64,000 nucleotides of DNA from Pseudomonas xantholysinigenes (GCF_014268885.2 NZ_CP077095.1:1741501-1805500); one strand, 5' to 3'; positions 43,601-52,441 are shown, counted from the stretch's first letter. Notes: generated by a model from the letters alone, not told the origin. Numbers and translations are program-made.

Positions 43601-44283
43601 TGAGGCAAATGCCCTTGGCTGATCAAGTAGTGGGTGGAGACGGTGTCGCCGATGAACACGTCGGCTTGTTCGAAGGCCACGGCATTCAGTGCCTGGGTGG
43701 AGGACTCGAATGTCAGCAGTTCGGCCTTGGGGTAGCTGGCATGGATTTCCTCGGGCGGCAGGTAGTGATAAAGCATGCTCAGGCGCATGCCTTCCAGGCC
43801 GGTGTCCAGCGCCCGCGTCTCGTCTTCACGAGTCACCAGTACAGGTTGGTCGATGGCATAGGGGCGCGACAGTGCCAGCCCTTCGGTGGCAGCTTCATAG
43901 CCATTGGCGCTACCGAGCAGGTCGATTTGGCCTTTTTTCAGCGCAGCAACTGCTTCCGGCCGGTTCGGGAAGCGCACTACCCGTACCTTCAACCCCAGGG
44001 CATTGCCGATCAGGCCTGCGTAGTCGGCGGTGAAACCTTGGTACTCACGTCCTCCGGTGGAGATGTCGAAGGGGGGATAGTCGGGGGCCGATGTCCCGAG
44101 TATCAGTTCGCGGCGTGTGGCGAGCCAGCGCTCTTGGCCTGGACTCAGGTCTGGCCGCACCACCGCAGGCGACGAGCGGCTGAGCAGGGTGTAGGTGCGA
44201 CCGGTTTCGGGGGCGACACAAGCGCCATGCAGGGGGGTGCCCAGGCTCAGGCACAGCAGCGACGTATAGACGTACCTCCACAT
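40645..44283 (-). CDS. rocS2: Hybrid sensor histidine kinase RocS2 (BvgS/EvgS-like)
   Basis: 1212-residue unorthodox sensor. Order: signal peptide (MWRYVYTSLLCLSLGTPLHG); two periplasmic solute-binding-like domains (about 55-280 and 300-530); a membrane helix near 548-566 (VVGVIGILLVVALVW); PAS (about 585-700); HisKA with H721 (ATISHEIRTPMN); HATPase (GTGLGLVISRNLC); receiver with D1012 (VLIIDCNMPLMNG); and Hpt with H1149 (AQAHKILSAARM). The full His-Asp-His relay is intact. RocS2 with RocA2 controls fimbriae, adhesion and biofilm traits in P. aeruginosa; the assignment is from architecture plus position between yggL and dgt. It lies 7 bases downstream of the regulator gene. Confidence 0.9.
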   Translation of the reverse strand: MWRYVYTSLLCLSLGTPLHGACVAPETGRTYTLLSRSSPAVVRPDLSPGQERWLATRRELILGTSAPDYPPFDISTGGREYQGFTADYAGLIGNALGLKVRVVRFPNRPEAVAALKKGQIDLLGSANGYEAATEGLALSRPYAIDQPVLVTREDETRALDTGLEGMRLSMLYHYLPPEEIHASYPKAELLTFESSTQALNAVAFEQADVFIGDTVSTHYLISQGHLPHLRMANFGKHEAVGFSFALRADDPMLRTLIDAALDAQPTATRNDIFKRWSASSGRLLTDRKLQLSPREETWLRNHPVMRVVVNETAAPLTFFDSNGRLRGIVADLLELIRLRTGLRFEIRRASGDGDMLDQLESGRADIIASLSTDTRQGDPLLVSRPYLESAYVLVGHTGTDHPASLKQLKGKRVAVPRDSTVAGLLSTHHPQVHQVATESTYYSMALLSSGAVDAAIATLIDANHMLANSNDLVIRSTVGTEPATFSMATTAMAGELASILDKALLSISPEELGVINSRWRDHGMDDAYWRNYRRIILQVVGVIGILLVVALVWNARLRRQIRQRQRAERALNDQLEFMGALLNGTPHPMYVRDREGRLQSCNDSYLQALGADLDQVIGKCLDDSPVSDDDYTRQVQDDYRQVMAQGRPLILDRPLRLNGRQLTIYHWILPYRDSLGEMQGIIGGWIDISERRALVQDLRLAKQQADDANRAKSTFLATISHEIRTPMNALIGMLELALRRADQGRLDRPALEVAHHSAKDLLGLIGDILDIARIESGHLSLAPEPVDLAALVESVGRVFEGLARHKGLALDVVIADQARCHAMLDPVRFKQVLSNLVSNAIKFTEQGQVRITVDLRHDDASATPTLDLEVRDSGIGIHAHDLQRLFSPFVQANPYSDGARAGTGLGLVISRNLCTMMGGELDLQSLHGVGTRVRLVMPLHCIDPSETVTLLDSDIARPDSHLRILVVDDHPANLLLMAQQLSYLGLGQESASDGRDGLRKWREGCFDVLIIDCNMPLMNGYELARAVRAEERQQGRPPCCLLGYTANAQPEVRQQCLDAGMDDCLLKPIGLQALGQRLTQVAHLSRQCSYCPVSPSPIALAGLSAIVGDNAGDRQRLLGALRQSLREDLETLMLIDPSEDEATLCAQAHKILSAARMLEARSLMQACEALETPGLAVDERKKRRQALARHMRRAEKALARQLRLAEAGEAAH

Positions 44284-44290
44284 GCCAACC

Positions 44291-44911
44291 TCAGACCAGT
44301 GCGTTGCGCTTGGCGACTTCGATGAGTTCCACCAACGTATTGGCCCGCAACTTGTACATCAGGCGTTTCTTGTAGGTACTGACGGTTTTGCTGCTGAGGA
44401 ACATACCCTTGGCGATTTCCTTGTTGCTGCGCCCTTGGGCGAAGAGTTGCAGGACCATGAGTTCACGGTCGTTGACCTGGCGGAACAGTTCGAGCTCCTG
44501 GCTGCTGCTCGATGGCAGTGGGCTAAATGCCTGGCTGGGGAAATAGTTGTAGCCGGAGAGCACAGCTTTTATCGCACTGAGCAGTTCGCTGAGGTCTTCC
44601 TGCTTGCACACATAGCCTGCCGCGCCGGAATGCATGCAGCGCACGGCGAACAATGCCGGTGACTGCGCCGTGAGCACCAGGATCTTGAGGGGAGTGGCCA
44701 TGGCCTGGAAGCGGGACAGCACTTCCAGGCCATCGAGCTTGGGAATACTGATATCGAGCACCACCAGGTCTGGCATGGTTTCGCGAATCATCTGCATGGC
44801 GTCCACACCATTGTCAGATTCACCTGCGATCGCATACCCCTGATTTTCCAGCAACATCCGTATGGCCAGGCGAATGACGGGATGATCATCGACAATAAAG
44901 ACGGTTTGCAT
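44291..44911 (-). CDS. rocA2: NarL/FixJ-type response regulator RocA2
   Basis: 206-residue response regulator. The receiver domain (MQTVFIVDDHPVIRLAIRML) has the phosphoacceptor in DLVVLDISIPKLDG; the C-terminal LuxR-type helix-turn-helix is VNDRELMVLQLFAQGRSNKE then IAKGMFLSSKTVSTYKKRL. ATG at 44911 is chosen, 9 bases after AGGGA; another ATG three codons upstream is possible but its SD would be too close. It is the first gene of an operon with rocS2, probably the phosphorelay output protein. The upstream region is unusually AT-rich. Confidence 0.9.
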   Translation of the reverse strand: MQTVFIVDDHPVIRLAIRMLLENQGYAIAGESDNGVDAMQMIRETMPDLVVLDISIPKLDGLEVLSRFQAMATPLKILVLTAQSPALFAVRCMHSGAAGYVCKQEDLSELLSAIKAVLSGYNYFPSQAFSPLPSSSSQELELFRQVNDRELMVLQLFAQGRSNKEIAKGMFLSSKTVSTYKKRLMYKLRANTLVELIEVAKRNALV

Positions 44912-45189
44912 GTTCAACATTCCCTGCTGTTCGGTGAAATCAGCAGGCACATTAACGCAGTTGAATCACTGTCGGCAGGCGATACGTTGCCAAAACATAG
45001 ATATAGGAATTGGCTTACAGGGTATGAGAGGTATTGCTACGAGTTGTGTGGAAGTTGGATGTTTTAACTAAGGAATTTATGCGTGTGGCGTATTGTTTAA
45101 GTGGTGATGTTTAAATTTTATATGGATATGTAGGAACATTCCTTTCAAGCGCATACGTGGTGGCGAAGTGATCGCCACCACGACGGTGT
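44912..45189. other. AT-rich region upstream of rocA2
   Basis: 278-base gap, clearly richer in A/T than its neighbours (45040-45140), with the short palindrome AGGAACATTCCT at 45132-45143. No gene is seen. It probably holds the rocA2 promoter and regulator sites. Confidence 0.45.
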
Positions 45190-46536
45190 TCATTTCGGGC
45201 TTGAACGGCCGGTCATCTCCAGGGCCATCTCGCTGGCAAAGCTGTCGGTCATGCCGGCGATGAAGTCGATCATCCGCAGGAAGGCACAGTGTAACGAGCC
45301 ATGAGGATCGGGGGCATTGTTGCCGATCAGGTCGAGCACGCGCCTGCTCTTGAACGAGGGCGTGCGGCCGCCGTGTTGCTCCAGGGCCGCGCCACAGAAG
45401 GTGTTGAGCAGAATTTCAAGGGTGGTGTAGGCGCCGATCTCGTGCAGGGTCTTGCGCTTGTCCTGGAAGATCTTCTTGCGCGCCATGTCCTTGGCCTGCA
45501 ACACACAGCGTTGCGCCGGGCCATGCATGTGCTCGACCAGATCACCTGGCAGGCGGCCGCTGAGCAGTGCCTGCTGTTGCTCGACGAAGGCTTGCGCGGC
45601 GGCGTTGGTCAGGTGCTCGATGGCCTTGCCGCGCAGAATCGCCAGCTTGCGCCGGCGTGACTCGCCGGGGCCGAGCTGGCGGTAGGTCTCCGGCAGGTCG
45701 TCACCCACCAGGTCGAGCAACAGTGCCTCGACTTCGCCATAGTGCAGCAGGTCCATTTCCAGCCCGTCCTCAAGGTCGATCAGGGCGTAGCAGATATCAT
45801 CGGCGGCCTCCATCAGGTACACCAGCGGGTGGCGTGCCCAGCGCTGGTGTTCGAGTTGCGGCAGGCCAAGCTTGCCGGCGATCTGCTCGAGCAGGCCCAG
45901 TTCGCTCTGGTAGCAGCCGAACTTGTGTTTCTTGTAGCCCAGCGCGTCGGCATGGCGGGCTGTCCACGGGTACTTGAGATAAGCGCCGAGGGTGGCGTAG
46001 GTCAGGCGCATGCCGCCGTCGAACTGGTGATACTCCAGCTGGGTGAGCACGCGAAAACCCTGGGCATTGCCTTCGAAATTGAGGAAGTCGGCGCGTTGGT
46101 CGTCGCTCATGTCGTCCAGCCAGCCACGCCCGGCGGCCTGTTGGAACCAGTGACGGATGGCGTCTTCGCCGGAGTGGCCGAACGGCGGGTTGCCGATGTC
46201 GTGGGCCAGGCAGGCCGACTGCACGATCATCCCCAGGTCGCTGGGCTCGCACCAGTCCGGCAGGCTGGCGCGCAGGGTTTCGCCGACGCGCATGCCAAGG
46301 GAGCGGCCGACGCAACTGACTTCCAGTGAGTGGGTGAGGCGGGTGTGGATATGGTCGTTGCTGGACACGGGGTGGACCTGGGTCTTGCGTCCCAGGCGGC
46401 GGAAGGCGCCGGAGAAGATCACCCGGTCGTGGTCCTTGTGAAAGGGGCTGCGGCCAAGCTCTTCGGGGCTGTAGAGGGCCTTGCCGAGGCGTTCGCGGGT
46501 CAGCAGGGTGTGCCAGTCCAAGGCGTGTTCTCCCAT
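45190..46536 (-). CDS. dgt: Deoxyguanosinetriphosphate triphosphohydrolase (dGTPase)
   Basis: 448-residue HD-domain dGTPase, which splits dGTP to deoxyguanosine and triphosphate. Metal-binding HD residues are in THSLEVS and [16 protein letters not shown]; the N-terminal [20 protein letters not shown] is the family signature. The start at 46536 ([12 protein letters not shown]) matches the fold; the longer frame is not coding-like. It is in the same strand order as the yqjK-like, yqjE and yqjD genes upstream, which may extend into it (gap 62 bases). In P. aeruginosa it also lies next to rocS2. Confidence 0.92.
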   Translation of the reverse strand: MGEHALDWHTLLTRERLGKALYSPEELGRSPFHKDHDRVIFSGAFRRLGRKTQVHPVSSNDHIHTRLTHSLEVSCVGRSLGMRVGETLRASLPDWCEPSDLGMIVQSACLAHDIGNPPFGHSGEDAIRHWFQQAAGRGWLDDMSDDQRADFLNFEGNAQGFRVLTQLEYHQFDGGMRLTYATLGAYLKYPWTARHADALGYKKHKFGCYQSELGLLEQIAGKLGLPQLEHQRWARHPLVYLMEAADDICYALIDLEDGLEMDLLHYGEVEALLLDLVGDDLPETYRQLGPGESRRRKLAILRGKAIEHLTNAAAQAFVEQQQALLSGRLPGDLVEHMHGPAQRCVLQAKDMARKKIFQDKRKTLHEIGAYTTLEILLNTFCGAALEQHGGRTPSFKSRRVLDLIGNNAPDPHGSLHCAFLRMIDFIAGMTDSFASEMALEMTGRSSPK

Positions 46537-46598
46537 CGTTGAGTCGGCATAGCTTCCGGTGTCCGGCGCGTGCGCGCAAGCGCCGCGCGCCGGCTTGT

Positions 46599-46925
46599 TC
46601 AGGGGCGGCGGCCGTTGAGGAACAGGCGGATCAGCGGCACCAGGCTGGTGCCTAGCCGGACCAGGCGCGTGAGGTTGCCGCTGCGCACGCCCTTGCCGGT
46701 GAGAAAGCCCAGCGCGACCACCGCGCCGATGCCCCACAACGAGCCGTGCTTGACCCCGAGTCCTTCGCCGAACGAGCTGCCCATGCCGCGCAGGCGGCGG
46801 ACCGGTTCGAGCATCTGCCCGGATTCGTGGCGGATTTCCTGGCGATGCATTTCCATGCGCAGGCGCAGCAGGGCCTTGCGCAGCTCCCGTGGGTTACGGG
46901 TGTTGGGGAGTTCGGGCAGGCTCAT
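46599..46925 (-). CDS. YqjK-like small membrane-associated protein
   Basis: 108-residue basic protein, third in a set with YqjD- and YqjE-type genes. An N-terminal coiled-coil-like, Arg-rich helix ([20 protein letters not shown]) precedes hydrophobic stretches ([36 protein letters not shown]). ATG overlaps the yqjE stop by four bases. Family assignment is mainly from context; function unknown. Confidence 0.75.
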   Translation of the reverse strand: MSLPELPNTRNPRELRKALLRLRMEMHRQEIRHESGQMLEPVRRLRGMGSSFGEGLGVKHGSLWGIGAVVALGFLTGKGVRSGNLTRLVRLGTSLVPLIRLFLNGRRP

Positions 46926-47296
46926 GGCAGCAGGCGCTCCCGGTCCTTGGCCAGCTCTTCGAGCGTGGCGTTGAAGGGCGAGGACTCATCGAATACCGCA
47001 GCTTTCAGGCGCAGCGCGCAGTACAGCGCGGCAACGCCATAGAACACGCACAGGCCGATGATCCCGGCCAGCCGGTAGCTGTCCCACAGCAACACCAGCA
47101 CCAGGCCGGAAAGGGCGGTCAGCAGCAGCAGGGCGAACACCAGTGCCAGCCCCGCGAACAGCAGCAGGCTCAGGGTGCGCGCCTTTTGCTCCTGCAGCTC
47201 GATGCCGAACAGCTCGATATGACTGTGCAGCAGGCCAAGCATCGCCGCGCCCAGGCGCCTGCCGGAAGCACCGGCGCCGATGGCGTCGTTATCCAT
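46922..47296 (-). CDS. Phage holin family protein (YqjE/DUF1469)
   Basis: 124-residue YqjE-type protein with two central membrane helices (SLLLFAGLALVFALLLLTAL; LAGIIGLCVFYGVAALYCAL) and a C-terminal amphipathic helix (NATLEELAKDRERLL). The DUF1469 family resembles holins but is chromosomal; with YqjD it is thought to act at the inner membrane. It follows the yqjD-like gene by 9 bases and overlaps the next gene. Confidence 0.87.
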   Translation of the reverse strand: MDNDAIGAGASGRRLGAAMLGLLHSHIELFGIELQEQKARTLSLLLFAGLALVFALLLLTALSGLVLVLLWDSYRLAGIIGLCVFYGVAALYCALRLKAAVFDESSPFNATLEELAKDRERLLP

Positions 47297-47305
47297 GAAG
47301 GCTCC

Positions 47306-47617
47306 TCAGCGCTTGGCCAGCAGGCCGATCAGCAGGCCGACACCGGCGGCGATGCCGATGGCCTGCCAGGGGTTGTCCTGCACGTACTGCTCGGCGCCGC
47401 CGAGGGCGGCCTGACCGCGCTGGCGCACGGAGTCCTGGGTGAGCTGCAGGGTTTCACGGGCCTGCACCAGACGCTCGTGGATCTGCTCGCGCAGCTCGTC
47501 GGCCTGGTCGCCGGCCAGGTTGGCGGTGTCAGCGAGCAGTTTCTCGGTGTCGCGGACCAGGGCCTGGAAGTCAGCCATCAAAATGTCTTGTGCAGTCTTT
47601 GCCGATTTGCTGGCCAT
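47306..47617 (-). CDS. YqjD/ElaB family (DUF883) membrane-anchored protein
   Basis: 103-residue DUF883 protein: a long helical, coiled-coil N-terminus (ADFQALVRDTEKLLADTANL through RLVQARETLQLTQDSV) and a C-terminal membrane anchor with glycines (PWQAIGIAAGVGLLIGLLAK). In E. coli such proteins tether ribosomes at the membrane in stationary phase. First of three same-strand genes with the yqjE- and yqjK-like ones. Confidence 0.88.
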   Translation of the reverse strand: MASKSAKTAQDILMADFQALVRDTEKLLADTANLAGDQADELREQIHERLVQARETLQLTQDSVRQRGQAALGGAEQYVQDNPWQAIGIAAGVGLLIGLLAKR

Positions 47618-47910
47618 GGATGGGCCTCTCCCTGTGGATGTGTGTGGCTATTTCGAGTGAGCGAGTGCGCCGAAGGTTCAGCGCGATGTGCTGGTACAGC
47701 GCTTGCTAATAGCTCTGCGCTGAATGTGCCGCATGTCGTGCGCCACCTCGGCGGATACCGATAAACCTTAACCCAATCCACGACAAACCCAAGAAAAAAC
47801 CACGCAGGCGCCGCCCGGTTCAGCGAAACGGGGCAGGGGCCTGGCACTGATTCGGTGCAAGGATGCCGGCTCTTGAACTGTCCTGGTGCCTTTTTGCAGG
47901 TCTGCCTTTT

Positions 47911-49119
47911 ATGGAAAACACGCTCAGCGCGATGGACTCCCTGGTCCATGGCTCCAACACCTTGTTCATCCTCATGGGGGCGATCCTGGTCCTGGCCATG
48001 CACGCCGGCTTCGCCTTTCTGGAAGTCGGGACCGTGCGCCATAAGAATCAGGTAAACGCCCTGTCGAAGATCCTCAGCGACTTTGCCGTCTCGGCGTTGG
48101 TGTACTTCTTCGTCGGCTACTGGATCGCCTACGGCGTGAGCTTCCTGCAGCCGGCCGCGGTGCTGGCCGGCGACCATGGCTATGCGCTGGTCAAGTGCTT
48201 CTTTTTGCTGACCTTTGCCGCGGCAATCCCGGCGATCATTTCCGGTGGCATCGCCGAGCGGGCGCGTTTCGTCCCGCAGTTGTGCGCGACGGCGCTGATC
48301 GTGGCGTTCATCTACCCGTTCTACGAGGGGGTGGTGTGGAACGGCAACCTGGGCTTGCAAGCCTGGTTGCAGGCGCGCTTCGGTGCACCGTTCCATGATT
48401 TCGCCGGCTCCGTGGTGGTGCACGCCATGGGCGGCTGGTTGGCGTTGGCGGCAGTGTTGCTGCTGGGCGCGCGCCGTGGCCGTTATCGTGACGGACGCCT
48501 GGTGGCGTTCGCGCCGTCGAGCATTCCGTTCCTGGCGCTGGGTTCGTGGATCCTGATCATTGGCTGGTTCGGCTTCAACGTCATGAGCGCGCAGACTTTG
48601 CAGGGGGTAAGCGGACTGGTGGCGATCAATTCGCTGATGGCCATGGTCGGAGGCACCTTGTCGGCGCTGGTGGCCGGGCGCAACGACCCGGGCTTCCTGC
48701 ACAACGGCCCGCTGGCCGGGTTGGTGGCGGTGTGCGCGGGCTCCGATCTGATGCACCCGATTGGCGCGTTGGCAACTGGTCTGGTGGCCGGTGGGTTGTT
48801 CGTCTGGTGCTTCACCGCGGCGCAGAACCGCTGGAAGATCGACGATGTGCTTGGTGTGTGGCCGCTGCACGGCCTGTGTGGCGTGTGGGGCGGTATCGCC
48901 TGTGGCGTGTTTGGCCAGGCAGCCCTTGGCGGGTTGGGCGGCGTCAGCCTGGTCAGCCAGTTGCTGGGTAGCCTGGCCGGGGTGTTGCTGGCACTGGCCG
49001 GTGGCTTTGTCGTGTACGGCCTGATCAGGGCGTTGTTTGGCCTGCGTTTGAATCACGAGCAGGAATTCCAGGGCGCGGACCTGGCACTGCACCGGATTGG
49101 CGCCACCAGCCAGGATTGA
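47911..49119 (+). CDS. amtB: Ammonium transporter (Amt/Rh family)
   Basis: 402-residue ammonium channel with 11 expected helices. Conserved twin histidines are in SVVVHAMGG and PLHGLCGVWGG, and the family stretch FAFLEVGTVRHKNQVNALSK is at the start. It differs from the classical AmtB by having no glnK next to it, so this is probably an additional Amt paralogue. The start at 47911 (MENTLSAMDSL) was picked because upstream in-frame codons do not look coding. The 293-base upstream gap shows no clear sigma-54 promoter. Confidence 0.9.
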   Translation: MENTLSAMDSLVHGSNTLFILMGAILVLAMHAGFAFLEVGTVRHKNQVNALSKILSDFAVSALVYFFVGYWIAYGVSFLQPAAVLAGDHGYALVKCFFLLTFAAAIPAIISGGIAERARFVPQLCATALIVAFIYPFYEGVVWNGNLGLQAWLQARFGAPFHDFAGSVVVHAMGGWLALAAVLLLGARRGRYRDGRLVAFAPSSIPFLALGSWILIIGWFGFNVMSAQTLQGVSGLVAINSLMAMVGGTLSALVAGRNDPGFLHNGPLAGLVAVCAGSDLMHPIGALATGLVAGGLFVWCFTAAQNRWKIDDVLGVWPLHGLCGVWGGIACGVFGQAALGGLGGVSLVSQLLGSLAGVLLALAGGFVVYGLIRALFGLRLNHEQEFQGADLALHRIGATSQD

Positions 49120-49191
49120 GGCAGGTCAGGTGCGCGATGGCGGGGGCAGGCCTAGAATGAGCATCCATTCATGCGATTGACGGATATCGGC

Positions 49192-49428
49192 ATGCTCCCC
49201 GAAACCCAACTGTTCGGCACCCTGGGGTGCCACCTGTGCGAAGTGGCCGAAGCCCTGCTGATGCCGTTCGTCGAGCACGGCCTGCTGGTCGAACTGGTCG
49301 ATATCGCCGACAGCGAGGCGTTGTTCGAGCGCTACGGCCTGAGCATCCCGGTGTTGCGTCGCTGCGACACCGGCGCTGAGCTGGGCTGGCCGTTCGACGC
49401 CGAGCAGGTGGTGGCTTTTCTTCGTTGA
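49192..49428 (+). CDS. Glutaredoxin family protein (DUF836-like)
   Basis: 78-residue thioredoxin-fold protein with the redox motif CHLC near the start (LFGTLGCHLCEVAEALLMPF) and a cis-Pro region (YGLSIPVLRRCDTG). It probably handles protein or glutathione disulphides; partner unknown. Starting at MLPETQ puts the first beta strand near the N-terminus as in the family; an ATG 21 bases upstream (MRLTDIG) is possible. It lies directly before the LexA-controlled gene on the same strand. Confidence 0.8.
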   Translation: MLPETQLFGTLGCHLCEVAEALLMPFVEHGLLVELVDIADSEALFERYGLSIPVLRRCDTGAELGWPFDAEQVVAFLR

Positions 49429-49436
49429 ACCGCACA

Positions 49437-49466
49437 TTGACGGCAGGGTGGATCGCTCCGTATGCT
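49437..49466 (+). promoter_or_regulatory. Sigma-70 promoter overlapping a LexA box
   Basis: TTGACG at 49437-49442 and TATGCT at 49461-49466 with an 18-base spacer. The -10 box runs into the LexA site, so repressor binding would block it. Start would be near 49473, giving a short leader. Confidence 0.6.
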
Positions 49467-49480
49467 GTATATAAATACAG
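49465..49480. promoter_or_regulatory. LexA box (SOS operator)
   Basis: CTGTATATAAATACAG, one base from the ideal CTGTATATATATACAG, with CTGT and ACAG arms intact. It ends 15 bases before the ATG of the next gene, between its -10 box and SD (GAGGTG). Confidence 0.88.
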
Positions 49481-49495
49481 TATCGAGGTGACGCC

Positions 49496-49804
49496 ATGCT
49501 CAATGTCGAGCAACTCAAGTACAGCATCAACCACATGTCTCCCGAGCGTGTGTGCGACGCCGTGCTGGAACTGCGCCTCGACGGCATCGTCACCGACGAG
49601 CGCACGCCCTTCGGCAAGGTCCACTTCAACACCTGCTTTGCTGAAATCGAAGCGCTGTTCCAGCGCGCCGGGTTTCATCGTCCGCTGGACGTAGTGGGCT
49701 ACCAGGGGCTGAGCTACGCGCTCTACGATCCTGGCCGCTGGGATGCGGTGCAGGTGCTGCGCTGGCTCAAGGCGCGCTGCGAGCCGGCCTGCGAGGCTGG
49801 TTGA
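49496..49804 (+). CDS. Hypothetical protein under LexA control
   Basis: 102-residue soluble protein of no recognised family. MLNVEQLKYSINHMSPERVC then DAVLELRLDGIVTDERTPFG resembles a small helical/winged domain; FNTCFAEIEALFQRAGFHRP and a C-terminal LRWLKARCEPACEAG follow. No membrane segment, signal peptide or nuclease/protease motif is visible. GAGGTG precedes the ATG. Because of the LexA box it should be induced by DNA damage. It overlaps the next gene's upstream region but the two need not be co-transcribed. Confidence 0.8.
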   Translation: MLNVEQLKYSINHMSPERVCDAVLELRLDGIVTDERTPFGKVHFNTCFAEIEALFQRAGFHRPLDVVGYQGLSYALYDPGRWDAVQVLRWLKARCEPACEAG

Positions 49805-49854
49805 GGCACGCAGGGTGGGGGATAATGCCCGCCCCTGAAGAGCCGAGCCCGCCG

Positions 49855-50739
49855 ATGACCACGCCTTTCGATCCTGCCCGCCAGCAAGCCAGTACCGTAT
49901 GCCTGCCGCCGGGGGTCTGGGCGACGGTGCTCGATTGCCTGTGTGATCACTTCAAGGGTATTTCCCGCGAACAGTGGCTCGACCGCTTTGCCCGGGGCCG
50001 GGTGCTCGATGCCCAAGGCCAGGCCATCGTGGCCGAACTGCCGTATCGACGCGGCATGCGCCTGCATTATTTTCGTGAAGTGGCCAACGAGAAGGTGATA
50101 CCGGTGCAGGAGGAGATTCTGCACATCGACGAGCACCTGGTGGTGGCGGACAAGCCGCATTTTCTGCCAGTCACACCCACTGGCGAGTATGTCGAGCACA
50201 CGCTGCTGCGCCGCCTGATCCGACGTCTGGACAACCCACACTTGGTGCCACTGCACCGCATCGACCGACACACAGCCGGGCTGGTGTTGTTCTCGGCCAA
50301 CCCGCACAGCCGTAGCGCCTACCAGCGGCTGTTCCCCGAACGGCGCATCGACAAGCATTACCAGGCCATTGCCGCGGCCCTGCCGGAGCGGGCGTTTCCG
50401 CTGGTGCATCGCAGCCGTCTGGTGCATGGCGAGCCGTTCTTTCGCATGCATGAGGTCGAGGGGGCGGACAACAGCGAGACTCACGCCTGCGTGCTGGAGA
50501 AAAATGGCGAGCTGTGGCGCTACGGCCTGTCGCCGGTGACCGGCAAGACCCATCAGTTGCGAGTGCATATGGCGGCGCTGGGCGCGGGGATCTGCAATGA
50601 CCCGTTTTACCCGCAGTTGCTCAACGAGCAGGACGATTATGCGAAGCCTTTGAAGTTGCTGGCCCAGAGCCTGCGTTTCGAGGATCCGTTGACGGGCGAG
50701 ATGCGCTATTTCGAAAGCCGCTTGAAGTTGGACTGGTAA
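49855..50739 (+). CDS. RluA-family pseudouridine synthase
   Basis: 294-residue pseudouridine synthase. The catalytic motif is PLHRIDRHTAGLVLFS, with the essential Asp in HRID, followed by the Tyr-containing KHYQAIAAALPE and, late, LSPVTGKTHQLRVHMAALG. An N-terminal region with S4-like character (REQWLDRFARGRVLDAQGQA) is present. Substrate (23S rRNA or tRNA) cannot be told from the sequence. The start at 49855 is uncertain: an ATG 30 bases upstream has a G-rich SD. Confidence 0.87.
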   Translation: MTTPFDPARQQASTVCLPPGVWATVLDCLCDHFKGISREQWLDRFARGRVLDAQGQAIVAELPYRRGMRLHYFREVANEKVIPVQEEILHIDEHLVVADKPHFLPVTPTGEYVEHTLLRRLIRRLDNPHLVPLHRIDRHTAGLVLFSANPHSRSAYQRLFPERRIDKHYQAIAAALPERAFPLVHRSRLVHGEPFFRMHEVEGADNSETHACVLEKNGELWRYGLSPVTGKTHQLRVHMAALGAGICNDPFYPQLLNEQDDYAKPLKLLAQSLRFEDPLTGEMRYFESRLKLDW

Positions 50740-50845
50740 AGGCCAGTTCCACGTCCTTGCCAGGCTTCGCAGCAGGGGATGGTGACTACCAACTCGGTCG
50801 TTGTGGGCGCCAGCAAGGCTGGCGCCTACAGTCTGTCACCGCTGT

Positions 50846-52411
50846 TCAGCGGTTGAAGCGTTCCACCAGCGAGTACTGGGTACCCGCGGTGCTGGTCAGC
50901 TCCTCGCTGAGCAGCGCCGAGCGCTGGGCCTGGCCGGAAGTCTGGTCGGCCAGGTCGGCGATGGTGCTGATGTTGCGGCTGATCTCCTCGGCCACCGCGG
51001 ACTGCTCCTCGGTGGCGGCGGCGATCTGGGTCGCCATGTCGGTGATATTGGCCACCGCTTCGCTGATACCCACCAGCGCCTGATCCGCCTCCATCACCCG
51101 CTCGACACCTTCCTGGGCCTGGCGATGACCGGTTTCCATGGTCTGCACTGCGTTGTTGGCGGTTTGTTGCAGCTTGGCGATCAGGGTGTGGATCTGCCCG
51201 GTGGACTCGGCGGTGCGTTGCGCCAACTGGCGAACCTCGTCGGCGACCACGGCGAAGCCACGGCCCATCTCGCCGGCCCGTGCCGCCTCGATGGCGGCGT
51301 TGAGCGCCAGCAGGTTGGTCTGGTCGGCGATGCCCTTGATCACATCGACCACGCCGCCGATTTCGTCGCTGTCCTTGGCCAGTTGGGTGACGGTCAGCCC
51401 GGTCTCGCCCACGGCGGCGGACAGCCGCTCGATGGCGTCACGGGTCTCGCCGGCGATGTTGCGGCCCTGGCTGGTCAGGCGATTGGCTTCCTGGGTGGCG
51501 TCGGCGGTGCGCTGGACGTGGTTGGCCACTTCCTGGGTAGTGGCGGCCATCTGGTTGACGGCGGCGGCAACCTGTTCGGTTTCCACGCGCTGGCGCTCCA
51601 GGCCCGAGGAACTCTGGTGGGCGAGGGCATCGGACTGGCGCGCCTGGTCGCTGAGCTGCTCGGCGCTGTCCTGCAGGCGGGTCAGGCAGGTCTTCATCCG
51701 CGCGTCCTGGCTGAGCATGGCCATTTCCAGGCGCGCCTGGACGCCGCGGCTGTCGGTGTACATCTGCGCGATCAGCGGGTCGGAGGTGGTCTGCTCGGCC
51801 AGGCGCAGCAGGCGCTTGAGCCCGCGTTGCTGCCAGCTCAGGCCCAGCAGGCCCAGCGGTACCGACAGGCCGGCGGCCAGGGCGAAGCCCCAGGAGTGGC
51901 CCAGCCAGTTGCCAATCAGGAAGCCGACCTGGCTGATCAGGATGAACGGCAGCCAGTCCTGCAGCACCGGCAGCCACTTGTCGCGCTTGGGAATCGCCGA
52001 CTTGCCCTGGTTGATACGCTGGTACAGCGCCTCGGCGCGGCGAATCTGCTCGGCGGTGGGCTTGACCCGCACCGACTCGTAGCCGACCACCTGGTTGTTG
52101 TCGAAAATCGGCGTGACGTAGGCATTGACCCAGTAATGGTCGCCCGACTTGCAGCGGTTCTTGACGATGCCCATCCACGGCAGGCCCTGCTTGAGGGTCT
52201 GCCACATGTGGGCGAACACCGCTGGCGGCACGTCAGGGTGGCGCACCAGATTGTGGGGGGCGCCCATCAGGTCCTCGCGGGAAAAACCGCTGATTTCGAT
52301 GAAGGCATCGTTGCAGTAGGTGATCACGCCTTTGGCGTTGGTGGTGGAGATCAACCGCTGCTGGGCAGGGAAAGTCCGTTCTCTCTGGGTAATCGGCTGG
52401 TTGTTACGCAT
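50846..52411 (-). CDS. aer: Aerotaxis receptor Aer (PAS-MCP)
   Basis: 521-residue redox/energy chemoreceptor. An N-terminal PAS domain ([40 protein letters not shown]) is the FAD-binding type of Aer. Two close membrane helices near 160-200 ([36 protein letters not shown]) leave little periplasmic sequence. The MCP signalling domain has its conserved tip [20 protein letters not shown]. It drives swimming to preferred redox conditions. It matches the P. putida Aer2 type in length. A FliA promoter lies before it; an upstream frame beyond the ATG crosses that promoter. Confidence 0.93.
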   Translation of the reverse strand: MRNNQPITQRERTFPAQQRLISTTNAKGVITYCNDAFIEISGFSREDLMGAPHNLVRHPDVPPAVFAHMWQTLKQGLPWMGIVKNRCKSGDHYWVNAYVTPIFDNNQVVGYESVRVKPTAEQIRRAEALYQRINQGKSAIPKRDKWLPVLQDWLPFILISQVGFLIGNWLGHSWGFALAAGLSVPLGLLGLSWQQRGLKRLLRLAEQTTSDPLIAQMYTDSRGVQARLEMAMLSQDARMKTCLTRLQDSAEQLSDQARQSDALAHQSSSGLERQRVETEQVAAAVNQMAATTQEVANHVQRTADATQEANRLTSQGRNIAGETRDAIERLSAAVGETGLTVTQLAKDSDEIGGVVDVIKGIADQTNLLALNAAIEAARAGEMGRGFAVVADEVRQLAQRTAESTGQIHTLIAKLQQTANNAVQTMETGHRQAQEGVERVMEADQALVGISEAVANITDMATQIAAATEEQSAVAEEISRNISTIADLADQTSGQAQRSALLSEELTSTAGTQYSLVERFNR

Positions 52412-52441
52412 TGGCTGTTCAATCCGCAAGGCTTTCGACAG

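Noticed and set aside
47884..47898. TGGTGCCTTTTTGCA before amtB as a sigma-54 promoter
   Set aside because: GG and GC are 9 rather than 10 bases apart, and a start from here would leave almost no leader before the ATG.
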